A stretch of 64,000 nt of DNA from Piliocolobus tephrosceles. Its lineage: Eukaryota; Chordata; Mammalia; Primates; Cercopithecidae. The notes under the pieces were generated by a model. It saw nothing but the letters and a program-made list of their open reading frames with translations. It did no database searches and was not told the DNA's origin. Made by a program: the position numbers and the translations under genes. Positions 1 to 11,507 of this stretch are shown one piece after another; positions within the stretch are counted from its first letter, which is position 1; every line of letters begins with the position of its first letter. The stretch spans positions 154,717,407-154,781,406 of the forward strand of contig NC_045439.1 in assembly GCF_002776525.5 (NCBI RefSeq). Direction: 5' to 3'.

Positions 1-346
1 ATTATCTGATTGCCTCCTTTGGAAAGGCTAATCAGAAACTCAGAAGAATATAACCATTTGTGTATCACCTATCTGTGACCTGGAAGCTCCCTCTCAGCTT
101 CCAGTCTTCCGGCCTTTGCTTCAAGTTGTCCCGCCTTTCCAGACTGAACCATTGTACTTCTTACATATACTGATTGATGTCTCACATCTCACATCTCCCT
201 AAATGTATAAAACCAAGCTGTGCCTGGACCACCTTCGGCACATGTCGTCAGGACTTCCTGAGGCTCTGTCACGGGCACGTCCTCAACCTTGGCAAAATAA
301 ACTTTCTAAATTAACTAAGACCTGTCTCAGATTTTCTGGGTTCACA
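1..346 (+). mobile_element. ERV long terminal repeat, 5' end cut by window
   Basis: The segment has LTR architecture: a TATA box (TATAAAA at 206-212), a polyadenylation signal (AATAAA at 296-301) about 85 bases later, and an end at GGGTTCACA. The sequence around the signal resembles primate class I LTRs, but I cannot assign a subfamily. It is antisense to RYR3. Confidence 0.65.
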
Positions 347-439
347 GGTTCTTTTAAAAGAAAAGGGAGTGCAGATAGGTCCAGTCCGCCATGGGGGGCA
401 CGCAGGCATTGCAGCTAGAGGCCATCTGTACTTTCTGAC

Positions 440-1012
440 AGACAGGGGGCATCTTGGTGACCTCTGGAATACCTGACTAGAGAGGCAGGTACTGCTGAGT
501 ATTCACCAGACTCCATTTTCTTCTCCTTCTGAACATACAAAGGCTTTATATCCCAGCCTTCACTTGCAGGGATAGGGGATCATCTGACTAAATTCCGGCC
601 AATAGGAAGTGGGTGGGCCCCAGGAGTGGGCCCTACCAACCTTACCTTCCTTCCACTGGATACAGATATCCAACAAGGGATTCCAAAGCCCAAAGATCTC
701 CTTATTTCAAGTGGGATCCCCAGAACAGCAGCACTGGTACCATCTAGATCATCAGCAGTAGTGCTACCATTCTAGAAACACAGATGCTTAGCCCTAGCCC
801 CACTCCCAAATTACTGAATCAGAGCCTTCATGTTAACATGATCCCCAGAAAACTTGTGAACACCTTATTGTCTGCGAGGCTCTGCCCTTAGGGGATGGTG
901 AAGCCAATAACCACACTCACTGGAGCCCTCCCACTGGCCTTGGAGAGTCATATGAGCAAAAATAAATTTTGACTATGCTAAGCCACTGACAATATGGGGT
1001 TGTGTGTCATCA
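440..1012 (+). mobile_element. MLT1-like LTR (ERVL-MaLR), interrupted
   Basis: The part at 580-620 (ACTAAATTCCGGCCAATAGG) and the end at 975-1005 (AAGCCACTGACAATATGGGG) match characteristic internal and terminal motifs of MLT1 LTRs. A MER5-like stretch appears to sit between them at about 710-865. It is ancient and strongly diverged. Confidence 0.5.
710..865. mobile_element. MER5-like DNA transposon fragment (hAT-Charlie)
   Basis: The run of lagging C-rich sequence, then TTACTGAATCAGA and a downstream ATGTTAACATGATCCCCAG, resembles the MER5A family. It is diverged, with unclear ends. Confidence 0.4.
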
Positions 1013-1739
1013 GAGTTAGGCCTCCCTAATCAATGGCCCATTTGTGGGGTTCATTTGTTTCTGGTTGTATTCATTCTCATCACTGATACCACATTTCACT
1101 CGAGAGCCTCTCATTTTGCTTTTATCTCTATTACTGTCTATCCCAAACACAAGCTTATATGGGAATTATATTTTGAAGATAAATATCTATGAAAACACTG
1201 TTTGGCTGTTGCATTTTTATCATTAGATTTCATCTGTAAAAACAGTCTTACTAAACAAATGCTAACTATATTTATTCTGAGATTTTTATATCAAGTCCTA
1301 TAGTTGAGAAATAAGTACTATTCAGACCCCCCAGGCTAAACCTTTGATTCCTGATTGATACTTTCTGAGAATCAATGATATTACTATTTTATCATATATT
1401 TTTCTCAAAGGTAGCCCCAAATCCTTGAAAAACAAAGAAGATAATAGAAAGTCTTCATCTATGACAACTTTGAGCAGGTTTGGATTAAGGCAGCTTCAGG
1501 GGCAAGCAGAAAATGCATATTTTATTTATATTAGCAGAATCTTACTCTGGAAAAACTACAGGGTGACTGTTAGAATTTTCATCATTCTTTTTACCGAATA
1601 ACAAAATCAGTGCTACCAACGTAGTGTGTTTCTTGCCACTGATAAGGCACCTGTGGGATGAGATGAGGCCTGTACATATATGTAAACTTCCATTAGTTCA
1701 AGGTGAAACAGGAGTAGATTCTAGCTCACTCATTTGTTC

Positions 1740-2130
1740 CTTTTTTTCACTTATTAAACCTTTAACAAACATGTATGAATGCTTGCCATGTACAACATCT
1801 TAGCTGGGCACTATAAGAATTACAAAGACAGTCCCTACCACAAAGGAACTTACAGGTATAAGAGAAATAGATATGTAAAAACAACGATAATAGGAGGCAG
1901 ATTAGAACAATCATTTAAGCAGAGAACAAATCATAAGAAGAGAGGAGACGAATTCCAACTGGAATCAGAAAAAGATTCATGGAGGAAGTGGCGTTTGAAC
2001 TAAGTTTTAAAGAGCAGACAATACTTTATTTATTTTTATTTATTTATTAATTGACCAGACAAGAATTTTGATGAGTCCTGGAAAAGTAGGAAGTGAGGAG
2101 CTGCTGAAGGATCCACAAGAGTGAAATCAC
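1740..2130 (+). repeat. Ancient interspersed repeat, family not assigned
   Basis: The pattern 'cacttattaaac ... aacatgtatgaatgcttgccatgt ... gggcactataagaattacaaagacagtccctacc' is the start of a common, old mammalian repeat also seen at 9565-9725 and 62385-62600. I could not name the family. Confidence 0.45.
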
Positions 2131-2539
2131 TGAGAGGTCAAAGGGTTAAGTGCATTCAGAAAATATGGAGTGAGCACTGCAACACACTCCTGTCTTTTTC
2201 ACTCCAAAGACTGTGTTCTTTCCCTATAACTTTTTGACCTCAAATCTGATCATGCTTTTGATGAGTGGCAGTTATTTCCATGAAAGGGACAAAGCTGACA
2301 ACTTAAATATTTTAGCAAAGAAGTAAAGGTATAATAATTGCTACCATTATATGTAGTCTCAATTCTAAGCATATGATTGGAAGTTGCAAGGTAGAAAGAA
2401 TTTTAACATTTCAAACCCATAAGATGTAAGATTATATTTAAAGGAAAAATGTCATACCCTAAAGGCTACCTTCATGAACCCATAGGAGCCCTCCAATTCC
2501 AGTCTGCCAAACACTAACTTATATGAAAATGCCTTCTAG

Positions 2540-2880
2540 GCAATCCCATTTACAATAGCTGCCAAAAAACAAAACCCTATGAAAATATTTAACTGAGGAG
2601 GTGAAAGATCTCTAAAAAAAATTATGAAACACTGATGAAATTGCAGATGACACAAAGAAATGGAAAAACATCCCATGCTCATGGATCAGAAGAATGAGTA
2701 TCTCTGAAATGACCATAAAGCCCAAAGCAATCTATAGATTCAATACAATCCCTATCAAAATACCAATGTCATTCACAGAATTAGAAAAAACAATCCTAAA
2801 ATTCCTATGTAACCAAAAAAGAACCTGAGTAGCCCAGACAATCTTGAGCAAAAAGAACAAAGCTGGAGGCATCACATTAC
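2540..2880 (+). mobile_element. L1 LINE, 5' portion (ORF2 remnant)
   Basis: This is L1 ORF2 in sense orientation, 5'-truncated. It continues at 3303-4730 after a solo LTR7. The whole L1 is bounded by a 14-base target-site duplication, AAAATGCCTTCTAG (2526-2539) and AAAATGCTTTCTAG (4731-4744), differing at one base. The frame has many stops. Confidence 0.9.
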
Positions 2881-3297
2881 TTTCAGGCCTCTGAGCCCAA
2901 GCTAAGCCATCGTATCCCCTGTGACCTGCACGTATACATCCAGATGGCCTGAAGCAAGTGAAGAATCACAAAAGAAGTGAAAATCTCGGGTTCCTGCCTT
3001 AGCTGATGACATTCCACCATTGGGATTTGTTCCTGCCCCACCTTAACTGAGCAATTAACCTTGTGAAATTCCTTCTCCTGGCTCAAAACCTCCCCCACTG
3101 AGCACCTTGTGACCCAAACCCCCTTTGACTGTAATTTTTCACTACCCACCCAAATCCTATAAAACGGCCCCAACCCCTATCTCCCTTTGCTGACTCTCTT
3201 TTCAGACTCAGCCCGCATGCACCCAGATGAAATAAATAGCCTTATTGCTCACACAAAGCCTGTTTGGTGGTCTCTTCACACGGACACGCATGACACA
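2881..3297 (+). mobile_element. Solo LTR7 (HERV-H family)
   Basis: This 417-base LTR matches LTR7 of the HERV-H endogenous retrovirus family: it opens near CAGGCCTCTGAGCCCAAGC, has a TATA box (TATAAAA, 3158-3164), a polyadenylation signal (AATAAA, 3231-3236) and the ending CACACGGACACGCATGACA. It is flanked by a 5-base duplication ATTAC (2876-2880 and 3298-3302) inside L1 ORF2. The first TG is mutated to TT. No internal viral genes remain, as expected after LTR-LTR recombination. It is antisense to RYR3. Confidence 0.93.
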
Positions 3298-3302
3298 ATT
3301 AC

Positions 3303-4730
3303 CTGACCTCAAATTATACTACAAGGCTATAGTAAGCAAAATAGCATGGTACTGGTATAAAAATAGACACATGGATCAATGGAACAGAATAGAGAACTTA
3401 GAAACAAAGCCACATAGCTACAGCCAACTGATCTCTGACAAAGTCGACAAGAACATATACCAGGGAAGGGACGCCCTTTTCAACAACAAGTGCTGGCAAA
3501 TTTGGATTGCCATATGCAGAAGAATGAAAATGGGATCCCTCTCTTTCACCATATACAAAAATCAACTCAAGATATAATTAAAGACTTAAGTGTAAGACCT
3601 GAAACTATAAAAATCCTAGAAGTAAACCCAGGGAAAATTCTTCCAGACATTGATCTAGGCAAAGAATTCATGACTAAGACCTCAGAAGCACAAGCAACAA
3701 AAACAAAAAATAGATAAATGGGACTTAATTAAATGAAAAAGCTCTGCAAAGCAAAATAAATAATCAATAGAATGAACAGAAAACCTATAGGAGAAAATAT
3801 TTGCCAACTATGCATCCAACAAAGGACTAATATCCAGAATTTACAAGGAACTCAAACGACTCAACAACAACAACAACAAAACAAATAATCCCATTAAAAA
3901 GTGGGCAAAGGACATGGACAGACATTTTTCAAATGAAGACAAGTGAATGGCCAGAAAGCATATGAAAAAATGCTTAGCATCACTAATCATCAGAGAAATG
4001 CAAACTAAAACCACTATGAGATGTCATCTTAACACTAGTCAGGCCATTATTGAAAAAGATTAAAAAATAACAAATGTTGGTGAGGATACAGAGAAAAGGG
4101 AATGCTTATACACATTGGTGGGAATGTAAATTAGTACAACCCCTATGGAAAACAGTATGAAGATTTCTCAAAGAACTAAAAATAGATCTACCATTTGATC
4201 CAGCAATCCCACTACTGAGCATCTACCCAAAGGAAAATAAATTGCTATACCAAAGAGATATCTGCATTTGTATGTTTATCAATACAGCCCTATTCACAAT
4301 AGCAAAGACATGGAATGAACGTACATATCCATCAATGGAAGATTAGAAAATGTGGTGTATATACAAACACAATGGAATACTGTTCAGTCATAAAAAAGAA
4401 TGAAATCAGGTTTTTGCAGCAACACAGATAAAACTGCAAGCCATAATCTTAAAGTGAAATAATTCAGATACAGAAAGTCAAATACTGCATATTCTCACTA
4501 TTAAGTGGGAGCGAAATAATGTGGAGATGTGGACATAGAGAGTGGGGTGATAGGCATTGGCAACTTCGAAGTGTGGAAGGGGGTAAATGATGAGAAATTG
4601 CTTAATGAGTATAATGTACATTATCTGGGTTGGGGTTACAATAAAAACCCAGACTTCAGCACTACGCGATACATCCAGGTAACAAAATTGCACTTGTACC
4701 CCTTATTTTTTATAAATAAAAAAAGCAAAT
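3303..4730 (+). mobile_element. L1 LINE, 3' portion with poly(A)-like end
   Basis: This continues the L1 at 2540: the end of ORF2 (reading broken pieces such as YYKAIVSKIAWYWYKNRHMDQ) and the 3' UTR. The 3' end is the A-rich stretch before 4731, where the target duplication starts. It looks like an early-primate subfamily (L1PB or late L1MA type). Confidence 0.9.
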
Positions 4731-4904
4731 AAAATGCTTTCTAGTGGTAAATTTTTCACTGCAGAAGTTTTGTATTTAGATAATTATAAAATCACAAAAT
4801 TAAATATATTCTAACATTTGGATTCTGAAGAACATGTTCTCAGGTTGCAGCTTGAAAAAAACACTGGAAAGAATATTCAATTTCTGCTCGTAGTGTGTCA
4901 TTAA

Positions 4905-5100
4905 TTATTAATTAGCTGCGTGACCCTGGGAAACGGCTTAACATTCAAGGACCCAGGCCCCGCCCTTCTTTCTGCCAGTGTCATGTACAAATAATAATGA
5001 TGCTATGTCGTAAGGTCGTAATGAGACCTGACTAAGACACACATGAACACTAACAGCAATAACTGGCATTTGTTAAGTGCAAAATAAATGTTGGTTATCA
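4905..5100 (-). repeat. MIR SINE
   Basis: The order GCTGCGTGACCCTGGG, then a pyrimidine-rich block, then AATAATAATGATGC and finally GCAAAATAAATGTTGG follows the reverse complement of the MIR consensus. Confidence 0.65.
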
Positions 5101-6434
5101 TTCCTGTTGTTGCTCTTGTGAGAGGACTTCTGAGGTCCCTTGCGGCTTTAAAATTCTGCATATTTTGAGTCACTGTCTTCACCGAAAGCTAAGTGGACTG
5201 GTCAGAGACTCCTGAAATTCTAGGACTGGAGACAACAATGCAGCCCAGATAGAAAAACATTACCTTGGCATTTTCCAAGCAAAGATGAAGTGTTGCGTGG
5301 AAGTCTGGCCTCCACTCAGCACATTCTTTGCAAAATGACCACAAATACATTAGTGATGATTTGAACCTGTTTTTTCTCTTTGAAAATAAAAGCTACCCAA
5401 TGGAGTAATACCTAAGGAAGGATCTGAATTCATGACAGATCTTTACCCCAAAAATCTATCCAAAAATGGAAAAGGAACATCTTTGAAAAGACTCTTAGGT
5501 ACCAAGATCACATCGCTTCAACTTTTACATTACCAGAATTTCTCTAACAATGTCTTGGTTCTAGAAGATTAAAGGCTACTCTGATAACATATCAGATCAG
5601 GCATTGATTTCTACCAAAACACTTCAGCTTGGTGGGCCTGGATTTTCTCAACTGTGGAATGGGTAGAATAGTAATCAACTTGCCACTAAGTGACATGCAT
5701 CAAATGCTTTGTGGCTTTGAGCTGAAAGAAGCCACAACAAAGTTGGTTATTTATTAAGTACACTATGTGTTCTAATAATAAAGAAACCTCTGGGGCAAAG
5801 AGACGAGAGCAGCTTTCCTGTGAAAAGGCTTCTCTGACATTTGCACGTAGCCCACGGCTCCTAGCATGCGCTGCTCAGGTGCTTATCGATTATTCTCATT
5901 ATACTTCCCAGACAGGAAGGAACGTGTTGGAACGCAGAGCATCTGGACTGAAGCTGAAGCTTCATGCTTGCCTTTCATTTACTGCATTTGGAAAAGCAAT
6001 TTCAGATCCCACGTATTTCTTTTTATTCTTTGTCAAACAATTTCACACATGCTAAGGACCATGGCTTTCTGCTGCCCAAGGCGGATGCCTGTCATACAGT
6101 CTATGCTGCCAAGTCTCGATCTCCCGGACACACTGAGCTGTCTCAAATATGCAGTCCCCACGGATGATGACAAGCAGAGACTGCCAGTGACCAAGCCTAC
6201 TTCTGTCCCTCTGCAGAAGCACAGCTGCAGTCCCACATGTCCCATCATGCTTTCTGCTCTGAAATATACCTCCTGAGCGGTTGAATATTGCGTCTGTCCA
6301 CTAATTAGCACAGTAGCCCCCGTGTGTGCAGATGTTGAAGGGTCAGGAAAAAAATTCTCTGTATTTTAGTAGACTTTCCCCATAGATCACTGTGTCTTAG
6401 AGATATAACTTCATAAAAATAGAGATGTTAGAAC

Positions 6435-6560
6435 TATGAGATCTCAAAAAATGATATAGCATTCCACTTAGTGAGATGCCACTGTCTCCATTTTGCAGAT
6501 GACATAACTGAGGCCCCAACTCATATAGCTGCTTTGTATAAAAGAGAGGGACCAGTGGCT
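6435..6560 (+). repeat. MIR SINE fragment
   Basis: CTCCATTTTGCAGATGACATAACTGAGGCC is the classic MIR core region in plus orientation; the flanks are diverged. Confidence 0.6.
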
Positions 6561-7045
6561 TCAGTTCTCCTGCTTGCACATGCACACACTGATTTACTTC
6601 ATTTGGTTTCACTCATAGTAAATCTGATTTTGTTTAATAACAAACCATGTTGCTAAAACTTTCTACACTGTTTTAAATCTGATTTCTTCATATCTTTTCT
6701 ACACAGCTTGGTATAAGCTGTTTCACTACTAAGTTCCTGGACCAGCCCCGTACGGTTGGCCTTGTGCAGACAGGGCCTACTGAGTGTCCCACAGTGAGCT
6801 GGTGTTAAGGGTTAATGAGTGGCGACTGGGGAGCTGGTGAAAACCCATGGAACCATCCAAAGACCAGTGTGGCTGCCCACCTTGGAGTGTGCTTGTATGC
6901 AGGGAAAGTCTTTTTCCAATTTCCCAAGATTTTTATCAAAGTCAAGAAAGAGACTAATCAACATACTCTCAGTAACACACAACGGTCATGAACGTTAGGG
7001 AGGGAAACACCAGGCAAAGTCAATCACTGTTCTTTCCACACCTAC

Positions 7046-7164
7046 CTTGTGATTCCGCCCGTGCTTATCCAACAGGGAGATGACGGACTTGATGTGGCCC
7101 TCTGCTATCAGATTTAAGGCTTCTGGACTTTCAGTTAAGATGCAGTGCAAAACTTCCAAGATAC
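7046..7164 (-). CDS. RYR3: RYR3 exon 16
   Basis: This exon has 119 bases: two bases completing Gly, then 39 codons, ending phase 0, about residues 557-596. It reads ILEVLHCILTESPEALNLIA then EGHIKSVISLLDKHGRNHK. It encodes helices following domain C, before the first SPRY domain. The GILEVLHC, HIKS and SLLDKHGRNHK motifs are family signatures. Val in KSVISLL is Ile in the RYR1 and RYR2 sequences as I remember them. The acceptor tract before catgtag is poor in pyrimidines; the donor is gtaggt. It is the most downstream RYR3 exon in the window. Confidence 0.97.
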
Positions 7165-8668
7165 CTACATGAATGCCACAAACATCATTTGGACATTAAA
7201 TGCCCGGCAGAAGCGACCATAATTTAGAAACCTGAGTGTGAACAGACCTTCCTGAGGGGACAGGATATCATCAATTCTTTGAATCTATCAAACATTTCCA
7301 GCCAGAAAAAATGCATTCATTTCCGGTCGACTTCAGAGACCCCCCTGGAGGCCAACCAGGCTGTAATTTACGGGTGATTTTAATTCAGCACAAACCCTAT
7401 CTCCTGCTTCCTGGACAAATACATGATCTTTGTATTTTAAAATATAGAGAAGCAGTTATAAAATAAAAATTTTCATTTGATCAAACTAAGTAATACTTCA
7501 TTTAAAAATAGATATAAAAGAAGATGTCCAGTTTACTATAAATTCTAAAGGTCATTCAAGTAATTTGGAAAATATTCTGAGTTTCTCCCAAATAAGAATT
7601 TTTCTAGGAACTACCTTAGCAATTATTTTTATTTTAGGTCTACTCATGTATCAAACAAATTGTAAGCTCACACAATAAAGTCGATTTGGCTTTTCCCCCC
7701 TTTTTTGGTACACTGGATAGGTTATGTAAGTGAAGGCTTAAGAAAAAGGAGTGCCTCTGCAGCCTGGCACATATATGGTAACATCATGATGGAAATTCAA
7801 GGGAAGTAGTTGGCTAATAGCTTAATCAGTTTTATTAAGAAAATTCCTTGTGATTCTGTTTTTTACTCAATGTTTTCATAAATTAGCCTGAAATGTAATC
7901 TAGCCCATGAGACTGAGGCACTGAAGAAAAGAGAGGCTTAGGAAGATGTGTGTAGGTGGATGATCCTTGGGGAAACCTCTCTTGGCCGGTCTGTTAAAAC
8001 ACCTGTCATTTCTAGACTATGAGAAAAGCATCCAAACCCTCCAGCTTCCCCATGAGGGGCCTACAACTGCCATGTTTACTCATCTCGGAGGAAGCAAACT
8101 GCTAAGCCCTGCAGCATGGTCACTTCCCAATGATGACCACACTCTTGGCTCAGATTCTCCGTAAGTCGTGAGGGAGGACTATAGATATGATGTGAAGGGT
8201 GAGTCAGGAGAGAGGGGTGAGTGGGGATCATTTTTCCTCTCATCCCTGTCACTCTTCACTCCCGCTTTTAGAACTATAAGAAATAGTTTGGACAATACTG
8301 AAAAGGGTTTAAAAACCCAGAGAATAAGAATATAATAGGAGTTAGAAGGAGACAAGGATCACTGGGTGGGTGGGGCTGCAGGGGGGTGATTAATGGACCC
8401 AAGGACTAAAATGAAGGCATGGAATAACAATGAAGGCACAGAGTAAAAAATTTAAAAAGGAAGGACTGTTGAAGTCTGGGTTAGAGTTGTTAAATAAAGT
8501 TGTACAGGTGCCAGGAAGCTTGAAGACTATTACTTTTTAATTTTGAAATAATGATTTGAGGATTATTTGCAATCCATTGGAAAAGATTCAACTTCGTTTT
8601 CTTTTTTACAGAAAGAAAAAAAAAAAACCCTTCATCTTGTCTAGTTATAGTTTCCTGTCAATTCTCAC
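7165..8668 (-). other. RYR3: RYR3 intron 15
   Basis: This intron is 1504 bases long with canonical GT-AG ends. I recognise no repeat or gene in it; it appears to be unique AT-rich sequence. Confidence 0.85.
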
Positions 8669-8764
8669 CTGACGAAGATTCTAGTCTGTCCAATTTACTG
8701 ATGAGCCAATCTAGGTTATTGGAGAATTGAGCGCAATTGTTTCTGTTTCCACGAATCAGAGCAG
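8669..8764 (-). CDS. RYR3: RYR3 exon 15
   Basis: This exon has 96 bases. It completes a split Ala codon, adds 31 codons reading ALIRGNRNNCAQFSNNLDWL then ISKLDRLESSS, and ends with one base of a Gly codon, about residues 525-557. It covers the end of helical domain C. The LIRGNR-NCAQFS motif and the DWLISKLDRLE helix are conserved in all three ryanodine receptors. The acceptor is tgtttgcag and the donor gtgaga. Confidence 0.97.
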
Positions 8765-8924
8765 CTGCAAACAAGGAGATGTTTGATCACAGAGGTTAAA
8801 AGATATAATGATGGGCATGAGAACCTGGAAAGCTGTTGAATACTTCACTTGCTTAGCAACTAAAAGGAACTGAATGCCAATCTTACCCTACCTAGTCCTC
8901 TGACACAATTCTGTCTCTTTTTCC

Positions 8925-9095
8925 TTTTTTTTTTTTTTTTTTTTTTTTTTAGAGACAGTCTCAGTTGGTCACCCAGGCTGCAGTATAGTGGCTCATTGCA
9001 GCCATGAACTCCTGAGCTTAAGTGATCCTCCTGCCTCAGCCTCCAGAGTAGCTACGATTACAGGCATGCACCACCATGTCCAGCTAATTTTTAAA
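8925..9095 (-). mobile_element. AluJ, first segment of a split element
   Basis: An old Alu (poly-T at 8925-8950, then AGAGACAGTCTCAGTTGGTC) is interrupted at about 9095 by a younger Alu and resumes at 9396-9528. Confidence 0.85.
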
Positions 9096-9395
9096 TTTTT
9101 TTTTTTTTTTTGAGATGTAGTTTTCACTCTTGTTGCCCAGGCTGGAGTGCAGTGGTGCAGTCTCAGCTCACTACAACCTCCACCTCCTGGGTTCAAGTGA
9201 TTCTCCTGCCTCAGCCTCCCAAGTAGCTGGGATTACAGGCGTGTGCCACCACACCCAGCTTATTTTTGTATTTTTAGTAGAGACGGGGCTTCACCATGTT
9301 GACCAGGCTGGTCTTGAACTCCTGACCTCAAGTGATCCACCTGCCTTGGCCTCCCAAAGTGCTGGGATTACAGGAGTGAGCTACCATGCCTGGCG
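9096..9395 (-). mobile_element. AluS inserted in an AluJ
   Basis: This is a full-length Alu in reverse orientation with poly-T at its left end, lying within an older Alu. Flanking copies of a TAATTTTTAAA-like sequence (9085-9095 and 9396-9407) are a degraded target-site duplication. Open frames at 9130-9408 are Alu artefacts. Confidence 0.85.
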
Positions 9396-9528
9396 TAAAT
9401 ATTTTTAATTGAGATGGAAGTCTCACTATGTTGGTCAGGCTGGTCTTGAACTCTTGGCCTCAATTGATCCTCCTCACCTCAGCCTCCCAAACTGTTGGAA
9501 TTACAGGCATGAACCACCACACCCAACC
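9396..9528 (-). mobile_element. AluJ, second segment
   Basis: This is the right-hand continuation of the split AluJ, ending at CCACCACACCCAACC. Confidence 0.85.
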
Positions 9529-9564
9529 TCTTTCTATACTTGCAAAAATAAAAATCTAGTATTG

Positions 9565-9725
9565 GCTCACTTTACAAGTATTTCCAGAGAGCCTCCTATG
9601 TACCAAACACCTGCCCGGTTGTTCAGACCAGAGCAATGGGGAAGGGAGAGAGATTCCCTGCCTGCATCAAGCAGGCAATGGAGACAATAAATGCATAAAG
9701 TAATGAAATTACTTCATTGTGATAA
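9565..9725 (+). repeat. Ancient interspersed repeat, family not assigned
   Basis: The motif 'agagcctcctatgtaccaaacacctg ... attccctgcctgcatcaagc ... aataaatgcataaagtaatg' is the same family as at 1740-2130 and 62385-62600. Confidence 0.45.
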
Positions 9726-9924
9726 GCAAGAATTTAATACTGGCTTCGTTACTGACTTAAGAACTCACCTTCTTGCAATGTTTTCTTAAATTTAGCTACA
9801 GATTTATTATTCTTCAGTGCTAAAGGAAGGCATCCCAGTGAACACAGCTGGAAAGGTTGGCTGTACACTAATGGATGCATAATAGCAACATGTAACTACA
9901 AAATATCTAAAATATATCCCTATT

Positions 9925-10112
9925 TGACAGTGGTTCTTGAGGCATGGTCCCTGGATCAGCATCACCTAAGAATTTGTTAAAAATGCAAATTCTCAGGTCT
10001 CATCCAGCTTTACCAATTTAGAAACTCTGAGGGTGGGCCTCGGCATCTGTATTGTAACCAGCCCTCCAGCGGATCCTGATGCCTGTTCCTACTTGAAAGC
10101 CACTGGCAGACG
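9925..10112. mobile_element. MER5-like DNA transposon (hAT-Charlie)
   Basis: It starts CAGTGGTTCTTGAGG, has the internal ATCAGCATCACCTAAGAATT and ends near AAGCCACTGGCAG, so the terminal inverted repeats (CAGTGGTT and AGCCACTG) are still visible. Confidence 0.7.
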
Positions 10113-10434
10113 ATACCGCAAAGAAAGAGAATTTGCTGTCATTTGAGTTTTACCAATCTACACCAAATAACCTTCTCTTCACAGGACAAAAAAAGACTAG
10201 ATGCAAATCTGGAACAAGTCCACATAAATTGATTAGCCCCCAAGTAGCTTGCCCTTCACATGATAGGTCTGAATTGGAATTTCACTGAGGCTGCTACATG
10301 GCAAATTTAGGATACAGAAAGGCCTCCTCCAGGACCTCAGCTTTGTATCTTCAGTCAGTAGAGGACACAGTTCAAGTCTGAGCTCCTAACCTCCTTTTCA
10401 GGTCAGTTGCAACAAGGAAGTTAAGCACAAGAGT

Positions 10435-10640
10435 CCTGGAGTTACACTGCTGAGTCTCAAGCCATAGCTCCATCAGTTACTAGATGTGTAACCTTGGGTT
10501 ATGAGCATCACATACATCAGTTTCTTCATCAGTGAAATGACAATAATAGTAACTAACCCTTCAAGTGTTGTTCTGGGGTTCAAAAGAGATATTTCACCAC
10601 TCACACAAAGATTAATAATCGTTGGGTATTATTGTTAAAA
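10435..10640 (-). repeat. MIR SINE
   Basis: TAGATGTGTAACCTTGGGTT followed by CAGTTTCTTCATCAGTGAAA and GACAATAATAGTAACTAACC follows the reverse MIR consensus across about 200 bases. Confidence 0.7.
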
Positions 10641-11507
10641 TCATGCTTACTGGGTCAATACAAAACACTAGAGTTTGAAGACACTTTACAGGGTCATACA
10701 GTGACAATCAATCAGTACTGTGGTAATCCAATCAGCTTGAACCCTAAGCTGGGGAATAGGTCCAGACTGATTTCTCTGGGCTCCCTTCTGGCCTAGTGAA
10801 CTTTCTATGATAGATTTCCTCTCAAGTGGGACATACACAGAGCAAAGCCCTAAAGTACTAGGTTATCACAGTGTCTGGGCAACTTCTGGTGGCCACCTTC
10901 TTGCATTGGCTCATACTGTCTTCTCTCTGCCTCCCACCCATAGGCGGGTGGCCTAGGCCTATTGGATGGAACCTGTTGTAGCAGGCACCAGAACATCACT
11001 ACACACTGCATACTGTGAGAAGATAAGCTTGTTGCTGGAATATTCTTACTTCCCACCTTTTTCTTTTCACCAAAATGAAATAACAGGCCAAAGCAGTGGG
11101 AATCACGACTAACAAGTGGACAAGTGAGAGGGCACAGATTTAAGAGAATAACACTTCTTAAAGTGCAGGTGATATCTTTGCAGAAGTTTAAAACTGGAAG
11201 ACATCGTAAATGTGCTGTAGTCTTGTTTCCTCATGAAAGGTAAGGAATAGAGGTTCACGGAGCGTAGGTGACTGTCAAGAGTTTCCCAGGCAGTTGCAGT
11301 GAAACTGATTACCATCTGCTTCTACTGGCTGCTAATAGTTAACAGAATGAACAGCTGGGTTAAAACTGAATGGCTAACAAAAGGCTTCTAAGGAATGAGG
11401 CAGTCCAAATATCACAGGGTTAATGGCAACTTAAAGACAATCTTGGGATTTCACGTGGAAATCCCATGGAAATCGTCCCAGGGAGAAGGCACTGTATGTG
11501 TACTTAC

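Larger units (their letters stand above)
1..7045 (-). other. RYR3: RYR3 intron 16 (5' part)
   Basis: This intronic stretch follows exon 16. It holds ERV LTR pieces at 1-1012, an ancient repeat near 1740-2130, an L1 with an inserted LTR7 (2540-4730), and MIR copies. I recognised nothing at 1013-1740, 2130-2525, 5105-6435 or 6560-7045. Exon 17, expected to start near VLDVLCSLC, was not found and should lie beyond the left edge. Confidence 0.8.
8765..11507 (-). other. RYR3: RYR3 intron 14
   Basis: This intron is 2743 bases long. It contains the nested Alu pair at 8925-9528, an ancient repeat at about 9565-9725, a MER5-like element and a MIR. I recognised nothing in 10640-11507. Confidence 0.85.

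Noticed and set aside
2883..3173. 96-codon minus-strand frame
   Set aside because: It lies wholly inside the LTR7 on the strand opposite to the LTR; no retroviral gene.
5866..6276. 136-codon open frame on the plus strand
   Set aside because: No domain, no splice context, and overlapping frames of similar length on both strands. Kept only as a possible conserved non-coding island.
1..7045. Search for RYR3 exon 17
   Set aside because: No minus-strand match to the expected LDVLCSLC segment was seen, so it is assumed to be outside the window.
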